Shown: positions 41,733-51,780 of the stretch, piece by piece
Layout: the number at the start of each line of letters is the position of its first letter
Position numbering within the stretch: the stretch's first letter is position 1
Assembly (NCBI RefSeq): GCF_003432065.1
Contig: NZ_QWDE01000002.1
Location: 186,001-250,000, forward strand
DNA from: Mucilaginibacter terrenus
GTDB lineage: Bacteria > Bacteroidota > Bacteroidia > Sphingobacteriales > Sphingobacteriaceae
Direction of reading: 5' to 3'
Length of the DNA: 64,000 nucleotides
Made by a program: the position numbers and the translations under genes
Notes under the pieces: generated by a model
The model's database searches: none
Told to the model about the DNA's origin: nothing
The model's input: only the letters and a program-made list of their open reading frames with translations

Positions 41733-43991
41733 GTGGAAGCATACAATATCAAAATAGCGCAGGAACTGGCCATTGGCAGCAAGCAGGTAAGCGCAACCAT
41801 CAGCTTATTAGACGAAGGCGCTACTGTGCCCTTTATCTCCCGTTACCGTAAAGAACTCACGGGCAGCCTGGACGAGGTTCAAGTAGCTGCTATTCGCGAT
41901 CGGGTGCAGCAACTGCGCGACCTGGATAAACGCAGAGAGGCTATCCTGAAGTCGTTAACAGACATGGGAAAACTAACGCCCGAATTGGAGCACCAGGTAA
42001 ATTCAGCGGAGAACATGGTGCAGTTGGAGGATATTTACCTGCCGTACCGGCCTAAACGGAAAACCCGTGCAACTACAGCAAGGGAGAAAGGCTTGCAGCC
42101 ACTTGCGGACTCTTTACTGGAGCAGAAGAACCTTAACACAGAACAGGAGGCGAGTAAATATACTGACGCTGATAAAGGCGTTAATACTGCAGAAGAAGCA
42201 CTTGCCGGCGCACGCGATATTATTGCAGAATACATTAGTGAACATGCGGAAACACGCGCGAAAATGCGTCAGCTTTTTACAGAAAAAGGCGTGTTCGAGT
42301 CGAGGGTGGCACCAGGTAAGGAAGCGGAAGGCATAAAGTACAAGGATTACTTTGAATGGACCGAGCCTGTAAAGTCTGCCCCGTCTCACCGGGTGCTGGC
42401 TATGCGCAGGGGAGAAAAAGAAGAGATATTATGGCTGGATATAAAACCAAATGAAGAAGACGCCATAGACCTGCTGGAGCGTGAGTTTGTAACGGCAAAC
42501 AACGCCGCATCGGCACAGGTGAAGCTGGCAATTGCCGACGGCTATAAACGCCTGCTTAAACCCTCCATGGAAACGGAGATACGCCTGCAAACCAAGAAAG
42601 CTGCAGATGAAGAAGCAATAAGGGTGTTTGCCGAAAATGCAAGGCAGTTATTGCTGGGTGCGCCGCTTGGGCAAAAGCGCATTATGGCTATCGACCCGGG
42701 TTTCCGCACAGGTTGCAAGCTGGTCTGTTTAGACGAGCAAGGCAAACTGCTGGAGAACACAGCTATTTACCCGCATACGGGTGCAGGGCAAACTAAGGAG
42801 GCGGAAAAAACAGTTCGGCATTTATTTGCGCAGTACAACATAGAAGCCATTGCTATTGGTAATGGGACCGCCGGGCGCGAAACAGAGTTGTTTGTAAGAA
42901 ACCTGAACTTACCCAACGCGGTAATCGTAATGGTGAATGAAAGCGGCGCGTCCATCTACTCGGCTTCTGAGGTTGCGCGGGAAGAGTTCCCAGATAAGGA
43001 TATAACCGTGCGCGGCGCCGTTTCTATCGGCCGGCGTTTGATGGACCCGTTGGCAGAACTGGTGAAGATAGACCCAAAATCAATAGGGGTAGGGCAGTAC
43101 CAGCACGATGTGGATCAGAACAAACTACAGACCTCGCTTGATGATACCGTGATCAGTTGCGTAAATGCTGTAGGCGTAGAGCTGAATACTGCTTCAAAGC
43201 AAATTTTGGCATATGTGTCTGGCCTTGGGCCAACGCTGGCGCAAAATATAGTGGAATACCGTAATACAAACGGCGCCTTTAAACGTCGCGATCAGCTAAA
43301 AAAAGTAGCCCGGCTGGGCGACAAAGCTTACGAACAGGCTGCAGGCTTCCTGCGCATCCGTGGTGCCGAAAATCCGCTTGATGCAAGCGCTGTACACCCG
43401 GAGCGCTATGCCCTTGTAGAACAGATGGCAAGGGATAACAAATGTACCGTGCAGGATTTAATACGCGATTCGCAGCTGCGTAAAAGCATACCGCTGCAAC
43501 GCTACGTTTCGAAGACGGTTGGCTTACCCACATTAAACGACATCATGGCTGAACTTGCCAAGCCCGGACGCGATCCCCGTGAGCAGTTTGAAGCCTTCAG
43601 CTTTACGGAAGGCGTAAATGCCATAAGTGATCTTAAGGTAGGGATGAAGCTGCCCGGCATTGTTACCAACATTACCAACTTTGGGGCCTTTGTAGATATT
43701 GGTGTGCACCAGGATGGATTGGTACACCTTAGCCAGATAACCAACCGCTACATAAAAGACCCTAACGAGGTGTTGAAAGTGCACCAGCGCGTAGAGGTAA
43801 CCGTTACCGAGGTAGATGTTAACCGGAAGCGGATTTCTTTATCTATGAAAGAGAACGAAAAACGGGAAGCCCCTGCTGGCAAGCCAAGAGACAATAAGCA
43901 ACCGTTTAAACCGCAAAGTAAACCAACAAGGCAAGAGCCCGAAATAGATATGGCCAGTAAGCTGGCTGCATTACGCAATAAGTTTAAGTAA
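41733..43991 (+). CDS. tex: Tex family RNA-binding transcriptional accessory protein
   Basis: 752 residues from a GTG start (EAYNIKIAQELAIGS). Domains run in the usual order: N-terminal HTH-like region with EGATVPFISRYRKELTG, a YqgF/RNase-H-like domain around 320-450 (RIMAIDPGFRTGCK, MVNESGASIYSASEVAREEFP), helix-hairpin-helix motifs near 490-560 (NIVEYRNTNGAFKRRDQL), and an S1 domain (about 640-712) with GIVTNITNFGAFVDIGVHQDGLVHLSQ. A lysine- and proline-rich tail follows. Tex binds nucleic acids and influences transcription or RNA decay. The stop codon directly abuts the stop of the convergent DUF5916 gene. Confidence 0.95.
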   Translation: MEAYNIKIAQELAIGSKQVSATISLLDEGATVPFISRYRKELTGSLDEVQVAAIRDRVQQLRDLDKRREAILKSLTDMGKLTPELEHQVNSAENMVQLEDIYLPYRPKRKTRATTAREKGLQPLADSLLEQKNLNTEQEASKYTDADKGVNTAEEALAGARDIIAEYISEHAETRAKMRQLFTEKGVFESRVAPGKEAEGIKYKDYFEWTEPVKSAPSHRVLAMRRGEKEEILWLDIKPNEEDAIDLLEREFVTANNAASAQVKLAIADGYKRLLKPSMETEIRLQTKKAADEEAIRVFAENARQLLLGAPLGQKRIMAIDPGFRTGCKLVCLDEQGKLLENTAIYPHTGAGQTKEAEKTVRHLFAQYNIEAIAIGNGTAGRETELFVRNLNLPNAVIVMVNESGASIYSASEVAREEFPDKDITVRGAVSIGRRLMDPLAELVKIDPKSIGVGQYQHDVDQNKLQTSLDDTVISCVNAVGVELNTASKQILAYVSGLGPTLAQNIVEYRNTNGAFKRRDQLKKVARLGDKAYEQAAGFLRIRGAENPLDASAVHPERYALVEQMARDNKCTVQDLIRDSQLRKSIPLQRYVSKTVGLPTLNDIMAELAKPGRDPREQFEAFSFTEGVNAISDLKVGMKLPGIVTNITNFGAFVDIGVHQDGLVHLSQITNRYIKDPNEVLKVHQRVEVTVTEVDVNRKRISLSMKENEKREAPAGKPRDNKQPFKPQSKPTRQEPEIDMASKLAALRNKFK

Positions 43992-46445
43992 TTAACCCTT
44001 GTGTTTCCGCAGACTTTGAAAGTCTATGTAGTAAAGGATTTTAAGCGAAAAGTTATTGTTTTTAGGGACGTTGTAGGTGTCCCGGAAGTTTTCAAAGTAA
44101 CCCTGGTCTACCCTGCTGGCGCTTGTTACGGTTGAGTTTTTCCACGATAAGCTTAGCTCGCTGCCCGGGGTGAACTGCCACACATAAATCATATCAATAT
44201 TCCAGAGGTTCAGGTTCTGGTTAATGTTGTGATCAAAATTATTAGAAGTAAGTCCGGTTAAATAGCCAGCCTTATCTGCACTGAAGAAGTCTCTGTAGTC
44301 CACCTTGCTCCAGTAATGCCTTAAACGCAAGTTAAGCCCCATAATACCACTAAAGGTATATTTAAGATTAAAGATGTTTTCTACAGTATGCACATTACGC
44401 AGGGCAAATACCGCCCGGCCATCGTTGTCCAAAGTGGCAAATCCGGTATAGTTAATACGAGGGCTGATGGTGACATCCTCGCCAAAAGAAAACTTGTTGC
44501 TCAGGCGCAGGTTAAAGAACAGCTCCAGGTCGTTGCCATGGCCTTTATAGCCATTGCTGACCCATTGATCCGAGTACCAGAAACCTCCTGAAAACATCTT
44601 GGCCCGGTTGGTAGAAAGGTTCCAGTTAAGGGCAAAGTTTTCGGGGCGTTTAAATACCTGCCCATCCTGGTGCGCTTCGTAAAAGTCGTTGCCTTCTACC
44701 CGGTAGTGTCCATTGATGTTTGCTTGCCACAAGTTCTTAAAGGTTCCAAATCCGCCGAAGTTTTGATTAAAGTATTGGAAGATGGATGGCGTAACGGTGC
44801 GTGAGTAGTAAGTATTTGTCCATACACCCCATTGTGTAAACAGGTGCTTTGGCTTGTAATTAGTGTACGCTAAATCAAGGTTATGGTCTAAAAAGTTGCT
44901 GTTTTGCATGTACCCAAGATCGTTCTGATCATAGTTTTTGCTTACCAGGTCCTGCCCGACGCTCCAGGTGAAATTACCTGACGATTTTCCGCCGAATACC
45001 TCATAGCTGTAACCGGTACTGGTTGGTGTGCCCGGCCCGTAAATATTGCTCATGAAGGCATAGCCGTTTAGCTTATAGGTATTCTTTTTATTGTTAAGAG
45101 TGTACACAAAGCCGCCTACATCTGCACTGTAATCTTTGTTAAAGCGGGTAACGTTGGTGTTGATGAATGTTACTGCCGAATTGTTTTTCAAGTTCTGATC
45201 CAGCACAATAATGTTGTAGTTGGCCACCGGGCTTGTTTCTACCTGCCGCTTATTGCCCTCCTTATCTTCTACAACGGCAAAAGCGCTGTTGGTTATTGCG
45301 TTAAATACACCTATGCCTAGCCCTTTTGATGTACGGCCCGAAAACTTGAACGCGTTGAGGAGTTTAGTTTCTGTCGGATTGCTGATCACTTCTTCACCAT
45401 CAGCCAGTCCCCGGTAAGCCCTGTTGGAATGGATGGGCCCACCGCCAACACGCCGCGAATAAAAAAGATTTCCCTTATTAAACAGTTCCGTGCCTTCGGT
45501 GAAAAATGGCCGGTTCTCATTATACTTTACCTCAAAAGGTGTAAGGTTAAGCACCTTATTGTCAGACTGTACCTGGCCAAAGTCTGGTATCAGGGTAAGG
45601 TCAAGCGTAAAGGCGTCGTTAATGCCGTACTTAACATCCATCCCGCCGTTTACTGATGCCGTTGTATTTTTTACGCCTGCAGTGTTGTACGGGTAGTGGT
45701 TAACGTAGGTAGAAAAGTAGGGGTAAAATGCCAACCTTACGGGTGGCTGTAGCTTTTCTAAACCTGTAAGAATGCCTTCCTGGTTAATAAAGCCGTTCAT
45801 TTTTGGGTCTACCTCGTTCCAGAAGAGCTGTTGCTGTATGCGCTGGCGCTTGCGGATAAGGTTCATGCCCCAGGTCTGTATGTCCTTTTTTGCAAAGCGC
45901 AGTGCCGAATAGGGGATGCGCATCTCGGCCGTCCACCCGTGTTCATCAACATGAACCTTGCTGGTCCATACGGCATTCCAATTTGGGTCCTCAGTATTAC
46001 CTTCTGAATTGGGTGGAGTATATTTCGCATCAAACTGGCTATTGGCAGATGTCACAAAGAAGCCCGTGCCGTTGATCCCGTCTTTATAAGTGTCGAATAT
46101 CACACCAATAAAATCAGCATTCCCCACCTGGTCGCGGGTGGCAATTTCCTTTGCTACCTTGTCGCCGGATGTTTCAAACATGCGGGCGCCCACGTAAATG
46201 GCGTTATTATCGTATATGATCTTTACTTCCGTACGTTCTTCGGCTTTTTCGTGCACGCCTGCATTAGGTTGCAGTTCTACAAAGTCTGTAGCAACAGGCA
46301 CATTGTCCCATACTTTATCGTCAAGTACGCCGTCTAATTTAGGTGGTGTCTCGGTCTTAGTAGCAACAAGTGTCTTCTTCGGTTTTTGCGAGAAAGCGGT
46401 AAGAGTTGCAACAGTGAGCAGTAGGGTAAAAATGAACTTCATCAA
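43992..46445 (-). CDS. DUF5916 outer-membrane protein with CBM9-like N-terminal domain
   Basis: 817 residues with a signal peptide ending near TAFSQ. Residues ~30-220 form a DOMON/CBM9-like beta-sandwich (PPKLDGVLDDKVWDNVPVA, RTEVKIIYDNNAIYVGARMFE, WTAEMRIPYSALRF). The remainder is the DUF5916 beta-barrel, with repeated aromatic strands and an ending LKILYYIDFQSLRKHKG. Family members are predicted outer-membrane proteins of unknown substrate, perhaps glycan binding. ATG 46445 is followed at once by another ATG (46442), and either may be used. Transcribed alone, divergent from ffh. Confidence 0.85.
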   Translation of the reverse strand: MMKFIFTLLLTVATLTAFSQKPKKTLVATKTETPPKLDGVLDDKVWDNVPVATDFVELQPNAGVHEKAEERTEVKIIYDNNAIYVGARMFETSGDKVAKEIATRDQVGNADFIGVIFDTYKDGINGTGFFVTSANSQFDAKYTPPNSEGNTEDPNWNAVWTSKVHVDEHGWTAEMRIPYSALRFAKKDIQTWGMNLIRKRQRIQQQLFWNEVDPKMNGFINQEGILTGLEKLQPPVRLAFYPYFSTYVNHYPYNTAGVKNTTASVNGGMDVKYGINDAFTLDLTLIPDFGQVQSDNKVLNLTPFEVKYNENRPFFTEGTELFNKGNLFYSRRVGGGPIHSNRAYRGLADGEEVISNPTETKLLNAFKFSGRTSKGLGIGVFNAITNSAFAVVEDKEGNKRQVETSPVANYNIIVLDQNLKNNSAVTFINTNVTRFNKDYSADVGGFVYTLNNKKNTYKLNGYAFMSNIYGPGTPTSTGYSYEVFGGKSSGNFTWSVGQDLVSKNYDQNDLGYMQNSNFLDHNLDLAYTNYKPKHLFTQWGVWTNTYYSRTVTPSIFQYFNQNFGGFGTFKNLWQANINGHYRVEGNDFYEAHQDGQVFKRPENFALNWNLSTNRAKMFSGGFWYSDQWVSNGYKGHGNDLELFFNLRLSNKFSFGEDVTISPRINYTGFATLDNDGRAVFALRNVHTVENIFNLKYTFSGIMGLNLRLRHYWSKVDYRDFFSADKAGYLTGLTSNNFDHNINQNLNLWNIDMIYVWQFTPGSELSLSWKNSTVTSASRVDQGYFENFRDTYNVPKNNNFSLKILYYIDFQSLRKHKG

Positions 46446-46547
46446 TCAGGTAATAGGTGATAAGATGCACAAAGCAAGTAAAACGTTACAGTAGTAGTTG
46501 TTAAATATTAGTTAAAGCGTGTTAAAATTTCTTAATGTAGAATGTTA

Positions 46548-46579
46548 TTGAGCCGATTGGCTTCAAAATCATACCTTTG
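46548..46579 (+). promoter_or_regulatory. Predicted ffh promoter
   Basis: TTG (46548-46550), 21 bases, TACCTTTG (46572-46579), a full TAnnTTTG match 23 bp before the ATG. Confidence 0.55.
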
Positions 46580-46602
46580 TATCCTCAAAAATTGCTATAA
46601 TA

Positions 46603-47931
46603 ATGTTTGAAAATCTTTCGGATAAGCTCGACAGGGCGTTCAAAGTATTAAAAGGACAGGGTTCCATTACCGAGATAAACGTGGCCGAGACCATGAAGGA
46701 GATACGTAAGGCCCTCCTTGATGCCGACGTTAACTATAAAACAGCTAAAACCTTTACAGATGATGTAAGGCAAAAAGCTATTGGCCAGAATGTACTGACC
46801 TCTATTTCTCCGGGCCAGCTGCTTACCAAGCTCATGAACGATGAGCTTACCGAGCTGATGGGTGGCACCACTGCCGACCTGGAACTAAAGGCATCGCCAA
46901 CCATTATACTGATAGCAGGCCTTAACGGCGCGGGTAAAACAACCTTTACCGGTAAGCTGGCAAATTTTCTTAAAACTCAAAAGAACAAAAAACCTTTACT
47001 GGTTGCTGATGATATTTACCGCCCGGCTGCTATTGACCAGTTGGAGGTACTGGGCCAGCAGGTAGGTATACCGGTTTACTCTAACCGTGAATCTACGGAC
47101 CCGGTGGCTATAGCTCGCGAAGGTATTGCCCATGCAAAGCAGAACGGCAACAACGTGGTAATTATAGATACTGCCGGCCGTTTGGCTATAGATGAGGCCA
47201 TGATGCAGGAGATAGAGCGTGTTAAAGCCGCTGTAAACCCGCACGAGATATTATTTGTGGTTGACTCCATGACTGGACAGGATGCTGTGAATACCGCTAA
47301 GGTGTTTAACGATCGCCTGGACTTTACTGGTGTGGTACTGACCAAGCTGGATGGTGACACCCGTGGTGGTGCGGCGCTTTCTATTAAGTCGGTGGTGAAC
47401 AAGCCTATCAAATTCATAGGTACAGGCGAGAAGATGGAAGCGCTTGACGTTTTCCACCCGGATCGTATGGCATCGCGTATCCTGGGCATGGGCGACGTCG
47501 TTTCCCTGGTAGAACGCGCGCAACAGCAATTCGACGAAAAAGAAGCTGCTGAGCTACAAAAGAAGATCCGAAAAAATAAGTTTGACTTTAACGACTTCTA
47601 CAGCCAGATACAGCAGATCAAAAAGATGGGGAACATGAAGGACCTCATCGGCATGATACCGGGTGTTGGCAAAATGATGAAGGATGTTGAGGTTGGTGAC
47701 GACGCTTTTAAATCTATTGAAGCGATCATCCAGAGCATGACACCTAAAGAAAAAGAAAACCCAGATCTGATTAACCCGAGCCGCCGTGCCCGTATAGCAA
47801 AAGGCTCTGGTACGGACCTTGCCGAGGTAAACCGTTTGATGAAGCAGTTTGAAGATATGCGCAAAGTGATGAAGCAGATGAGCAACCCTGCAGCTATGGC
47901 CAACATGATGCGCCGGATGCCTAAGATGTAA
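46603..47931 (+). CDS. ffh: Signal recognition particle GTPase (Ffh)
   Basis: 442 residues. The N-domain is helical. The GTPase has IAGLNGAGKTTFTGKLA (P-loop), DTAGRLA, TKLDGDTRGGAAL and GTGEKMEALDVF. The M-domain (about 300-442) is methionine-rich and ends NPAAMANMMRRMPKM, the groove that binds signal peptides and 4.5S RNA. It targets nascent membrane proteins to FtsY and the translocon. The SRP RNA gene is not seen in the window. Monocistronic by its promoter and a terminator 20 bp after the stop. Confidence 0.97.
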   Translation: MFENLSDKLDRAFKVLKGQGSITEINVAETMKEIRKALLDADVNYKTAKTFTDDVRQKAIGQNVLTSISPGQLLTKLMNDELTELMGGTTADLELKASPTIILIAGLNGAGKTTFTGKLANFLKTQKNKKPLLVADDIYRPAAIDQLEVLGQQVGIPVYSNRESTDPVAIAREGIAHAKQNGNNVVIIDTAGRLAIDEAMMQEIERVKAAVNPHEILFVVDSMTGQDAVNTAKVFNDRLDFTGVVLTKLDGDTRGGAALSIKSVVNKPIKFIGTGEKMEALDVFHPDRMASRILGMGDVVSLVERAQQQFDEKEAAELQKKIRKNKFDFNDFYSQIQQIKKMGNMKDLIGMIPGVGKMMKDVEVGDDAFKSIEAIIQSMTPKEKENPDLINPSRRARIAKGSGTDLAEVNRLMKQFEDMRKVMKQMSNPAAMANMMRRMPKM

Positions 47932-47950
47932 GTTAACTAAAAAATATGAT

Positions 47951-47983
47951 AAGAGCCTCAGCAGTAATGTTGCGGCTCTTTTT
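47951..47983 (+). terminator. Intrinsic terminator after ffh
   Basis: Stem AAGAGCC/GGCTCTT with an inner CAGCA/TGTTG extension across one mismatch, followed by TTT. Confidence 0.75.
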
Positions 47984-48004
47984 GTAAATTACAACCCTAT
48001 CTTT

Positions 48005-48793
48005 ATGCAAATGAAATCTGTTACATCTATCATACTGCTTTTTATATCACCAATTGTATTTGCACAAACCAAGCGGGTTACAAGGGAAACTCCGCAGGGT
48101 ACGGTAAAATACTTCGTTTTAAAGTCTGACAAGAAAATTAAAACAGGTTCTTACGAAATTTACGCTGAAAACGGGCCTTCGGTTACTGTAAGGGGCTTTT
48201 ATAAAGATGATCTTAAAGATAGTTTGTGGCAATTTTTTGCTCAACAAAAACTTGTTGCCGAGGAACACTATAAAAATGGTAATAAGTGTGATATATGGAC
48301 CGGGTACAACCGGGGCTTCGAACGCTTGAAATACGATCCTGTAAAAAATGATCTGTCGCTTTACATTCCTGCAAAGATGGATAGCATGTTTAATATCACT
48401 CCATTGGGCATGCCTCCAGGAGCGGTGTTAGAGCGACATCCAATATACTTAGGCGGTAATTACACAATCGCCTATCTTCTGGCCAGTAACATCCGGTATC
48501 CTGCAACTGCACGTACCCAAAACAAACAGGGAGAACTGACCCTGACGCTTTCAATTGACGAAGAAGGGAACATGGCCAACTGCTTTATTAAAGATAAACT
48601 TGGTTATGGGTTGGATAATGAAGTGTTAAGGGTTGCGCAGATGTTGCCTGGAAGCTGGGTGCCGGCCATGGCAGGTGGAAAAAAAGTTGCAGCACAAATA
48701 GATATTCCTATTGCTTTTGAATTAAATGCCACCGAACCAAGGGCTCATAAACCCGGACAAATAGTTATATCAGCATTTAGCGTCATGAGATAA
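48005..48793 (+). CDS. Exported protein with C-terminal TonB-like domain
   Basis: 262 residues. The signal peptide is hydrophobic (SIILLFISPIVFAQ). The middle part resembles YwqK/MORN-type antitoxin-like repeats (GSYEIYAENGPSVTVRGFYKDDLKDSLWQFF). Residues ~155-245 form a TonB C-terminal domain: IRYPATARTQNKQGELTLTLSIDEEGNMANCFIKDKLGYGLDNEVLRVAQMLP. There is no N-terminal membrane anchor apart from the signal, so it is unlikely to transduce energy by itself. In Bacteroidota such TonB-domain proteins are common and often of unknown role. Transcribed alone; the next gene starts 86 bp later. Confidence 0.75.
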   Translation: MQMKSVTSIILLFISPIVFAQTKRVTRETPQGTVKYFVLKSDKKIKTGSYEIYAENGPSVTVRGFYKDDLKDSLWQFFAQQKLVAEEHYKNGNKCDIWTGYNRGFERLKYDPVKNDLSLYIPAKMDSMFNITPLGMPPGAVLERHPIYLGGNYTIAYLLASNIRYPATARTQNKQGELTLTLSIDEEGNMANCFIKDKLGYGLDNEVLRVAQMLPGSWVPAMAGGKKVAAQIDIPIAFELNATEPRAHKPGQIVISAFSVMR

Positions 48794-48879
48794 GTTAATC
48801 CTTCCTTGTAAAAAACCCCTTACACAAGCGGTCTTTTCCTTATTTTTTCTAAACTTTAACGCTTAAACTTTTACTGATC

Positions 48880-51027
48880 ATGATCTTTTCTATACCTGCA
48901 CGCCGGTTGCTTTTGGTTGCTTTGGCCGTTTCGGCTTTGTCTACTGCTCAAGCACAAAAAAAGCAGCTCACCACCGGGCAAATGCTTAAGAACGAGCCGA
49001 ATAAAGTAGTTACGCCGTTGCCTGTAATTACCGGCTGGGCAGATGATACTCACTATTTAAAAAGCTTGGGCCGCCGCGGCGGAGGAGGTGGTGGACAGGT
49101 TTCGGTTGACGTAGTAAGCGGTACCGAAACACCGTATACCCCACCAGAGAAGGACATGAGCGTAAGTGTACGGGACAAGGACATCTACCTGAAAAAAGCA
49201 GATGGTACCGAAACTCGCCTCACCAAAACCGCCGACGAAGAGCAAAACCCAACACTCTCGCCTGATAACAGCAAGGTTGCTTATACTTTTGCCGGAAACC
49301 TGTATATACTGGATGTTGCAAGCGGCAAGGTATCGCAAATTACAACAGACGGTACAGACGTTATTTACAATGGCTATGCATCTTGGGTTTACTACGAGGA
49401 GATATTGGGCCGTGCATCACGGTACAAAGCATTCTGGTGGTCGCCGGATAGCAAGACGTTGGCGTGGATGCACTTTGACGATACAAAAGTTCCCATGTTC
49501 CCGCTGTACAACTCGGCCGGGCAGCATGGCTTTACCGAGCTGACCCGTTATCCGGAACCGGGAGATCCGAACCCGAAAGTTAAACTTGCTTTTTACAACC
49601 TGCCAGGCAACAAGGTGACCTGGGCCGATTTCAACGAGAACGATGATACATACCTGGGCACACCATATTGGTCGCCGGATGGCACCTCGTTGTGGATGCA
49701 ATGGATGAACCGCGATCAGAACAACATTAAAATATACGCGGTAAACCCATCTACAGGTGGCAAAAAGGAACTCTACGACGAGAAGCAAAAAACCTGGGTA
49801 GAATGGTTTAAGGACATCAAGTTCCTGCAGAACAACCAGGGCTTTATAGTAACGACAGACAAAAGCGGCTGGGAGCACATCTACTGGTACGGAATGGATG
49901 GTAAGCTGAAATCTCAGATCACCAATGGCAACTTTACGGTTACCGGAATGCAGTATGTGGATGAGAAGAACAAGCTGGTTTACTTTACCGCACGTAAAGA
50001 GAACAGTGCCCGTGTAGATTTCTACAAGATTGGTTTTAACAGCAAAGGCCTTACCCGCCTTACAGCCGGCGAGTATAACCATACAATTTCCCTGTCGCCA
50101 AATGGCATGTATTTTACTGATACCTACTCAAACGTAGCAACTCCGGCAAAAACGGCCATTTACGACAACAAAGGCAAACTGGTTAAAGATGTAGCAGACA
50201 GCAAAGGTGCCGAGTACGATCAGTATCAACTGGCAACAACTCAGTTAGTGCGTGTAAAAACTACGGATGGCTTCGACCTGCCAATGACGGTAATGCTGCC
50301 GTTAAACTTTGATCCGGCAAAGAAATATCCGGTAGTTATCAGCATTTATGGCGGGCCTAACGCGGGAACTGTTATGGACACCTGGCGCTTTAGCGGCATG
50401 AGCCAGTGGTGGGCAAAAGAAGGCATTATACAGGTAGCAATGGACCACCGAGCATCGGGCCACTTTGGCAAAGTAGGACAGAACTACATTTACAAAGATT
50501 TGGGTAAATGGGAAATGGCAGACTATTCGGCGATGGTAAAATACCTTGAAGCTAAATACAGTGTTGATCCAGCTAAGGTGATGATCACCGGCGGCAGCTA
50601 CGGCGGTTACATCAGCGCGTATGCGCTTACCTACGGAGCAGATGTGTTTACCCACGGCATAGCAAACTTTGGTGTAATGGACTGGAGCCTGTATGATACC
50701 CATTATACCGAACGCTTTATGGGTACCCCGCAAAACAATCCCGAAGGTTACAAACGCAGCTCGGTACTTACTTACACCAAGAACCTTAAAGGCGTGCTGC
50801 GCATAGTTCACGGTACAATGGATGATAACGTTCACATGCAAAACAGCATACAGTTTACCAGCAAATTGCAGGATGAAGGGAAGCACTTCGAGTTTATGCT
50901 GTACTCCGGCCAGCGTCATGGTTTCCGTGATCCGGAGAAAGCAGCGCACCAAACTATGGAGAACAATGCGTTTATCTACAAGTACCTGTTAGAAAAGCCG
51001 GTGCCTGCCGAGCTTGCGGCAAAGTAA
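48880..51027 (+). CDS. S9B dipeptidyl peptidase IV-like serine peptidase, exported
   Basis: 715 residues with a signal peptide ending STAQAQ. A glycine run (RRGGGGGGQ) near 70 is an unusual linker. The DPP-IV N-terminal beta-propeller (~100-470) includes the family's YEEILGRASRYKAFWWSPD. The catalytic domain has GGSYGGYISAYAL (Ser573), MDDNVHMQNS (Asp648/649) and QRHGFRDPEK (His680). It removes N-terminal dipeptides with Pro or Ala at the second position in the periplasm or outside. The glutamate pair YEE in the propeller binds the substrate N-terminus. Terminator follows immediately. Monocistronic. Confidence 0.94.
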   Translation: MIFSIPARRLLLVALAVSALSTAQAQKKQLTTGQMLKNEPNKVVTPLPVITGWADDTHYLKSLGRRGGGGGGQVSVDVVSGTETPYTPPEKDMSVSVRDKDIYLKKADGTETRLTKTADEEQNPTLSPDNSKVAYTFAGNLYILDVASGKVSQITTDGTDVIYNGYASWVYYEEILGRASRYKAFWWSPDSKTLAWMHFDDTKVPMFPLYNSAGQHGFTELTRYPEPGDPNPKVKLAFYNLPGNKVTWADFNENDDTYLGTPYWSPDGTSLWMQWMNRDQNNIKIYAVNPSTGGKKELYDEKQKTWVEWFKDIKFLQNNQGFIVTTDKSGWEHIYWYGMDGKLKSQITNGNFTVTGMQYVDEKNKLVYFTARKENSARVDFYKIGFNSKGLTRLTAGEYNHTISLSPNGMYFTDTYSNVATPAKTAIYDNKGKLVKDVADSKGAEYDQYQLATTQLVRVKTTDGFDLPMTVMLPLNFDPAKKYPVVISIYGGPNAGTVMDTWRFSGMSQWWAKEGIIQVAMDHRASGHFGKVGQNYIYKDLGKWEMADYSAMVKYLEAKYSVDPAKVMITGGSYGGYISAYALTYGADVFTHGIANFGVMDWSLYDTHYTERFMGTPQNNPEGYKRSSVLTYTKNLKGVLRIVHGTMDDNVHMQNSIQFTSKLQDEGKHFEFMLYSGQRHGFRDPEKAAHQTMENNAFIYKYLLEKPVPAELAAK

Positions 51028-51030
51028 TTG

Positions 51031-51052
51031 AAAAGCGGCTTAGGCCGCTTTT
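51031..51052 (+). terminator. Intrinsic terminator after the DPP-IV gene
   Basis: Stem AAAAGCGGC/GCCGCTTTT around TTAG with further T residues. The remaining intergenic stretch to 51311 is AT-rich, and I see no gene in it. Confidence 0.8.
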
Positions 51053-51311
51053 TTTATATAGAGAAAATATACAAAAACATAGTTTAAAGCTCGTTTAAAC
51101 TGTTGGTGCTATGGATAAGGCTGATAATAACATTAGCAGCCCTCTACTATTAAATAGTTGTGTTGTTTGTTTTACCAAATTTATATTCCGGTTAGTTGGT
51201 AATTACAAAATATAATTCTAAGTTGCGCAACAAATATAGGTGCTGTGCGTTAAACTAAGTAATAGCGCTAAAGTCAAATAAACACATTTTTTAACCTAAA
51301 ACAGACACGTT

Positions 51312-51689
51312 ATGCAAAGAGCCTATCAATCCATTTATGTATCGTTTTACAGGTGGAATTTTAAAACATTTGGCCAGGGTAAAAGCCTGCCGGAATTCCG
51401 TTCTATGTTCAACGTTAGCTTCCTGCTGGTAGTGGTGCTTACCAATGCCATGCTGCTTACCAAGTTACTGGTTAAGGCCAATTGGTTAACATTGGGTATG
51501 GGTGCTTGTGTTGCCATTGTTGCAGGCGCTATTATGTTCTTGCTGGCAAACCATTTCATATTGCTCAATAACAAACGCTTCAGTAAATTGAATATGCAAC
51601 TGGCAAATATGGACCACAGAAAGGTAAATATCTATTCTACCGCTCTGCTGGTTAACGTTTGCATAGCCTGCAGCCTTTGCTTTTTATAA
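51312..51689 (+). CDS. Small three-helix membrane protein of unknown function
   Basis: 125 residues. Hydrophobic segments lie around 34-52 (FNVSFLLVVVLTNAMLLTKLL), 57-82 (LGMGACVAIVAGAIMFLLANHF) and 107-124 (STALLVNVCIACSLCFL). The N-terminus is basic and aromatic (YQSIYVSFYRWNFKTF). No known domain recognised. It is preceded by 260 bp of noncoding DNA and followed 92 bp later by the acyltransferase gene. The combination of membrane helices with the acyltransferase neighbour may be chance. Confidence 0.6.
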   Translation: MQRAYQSIYVSFYRWNFKTFGQGKSLPEFRSMFNVSFLLVVVLTNAMLLTKLLVKANWLTLGMGACVAIVAGAIMFLLANHFILLNNKRFSKLNMQLANMDHRKVNIYSTALLVNVCIACSLCFL

Positions 51690-51780
51690 GCAACCGCCGT
51701 TGCTGATGAACTAAGCTGTCTTCAATAAGTTGTTGCCTTGCCGTTAGATGTCAAACAGCATTGTTATCTTTCGCTGATAA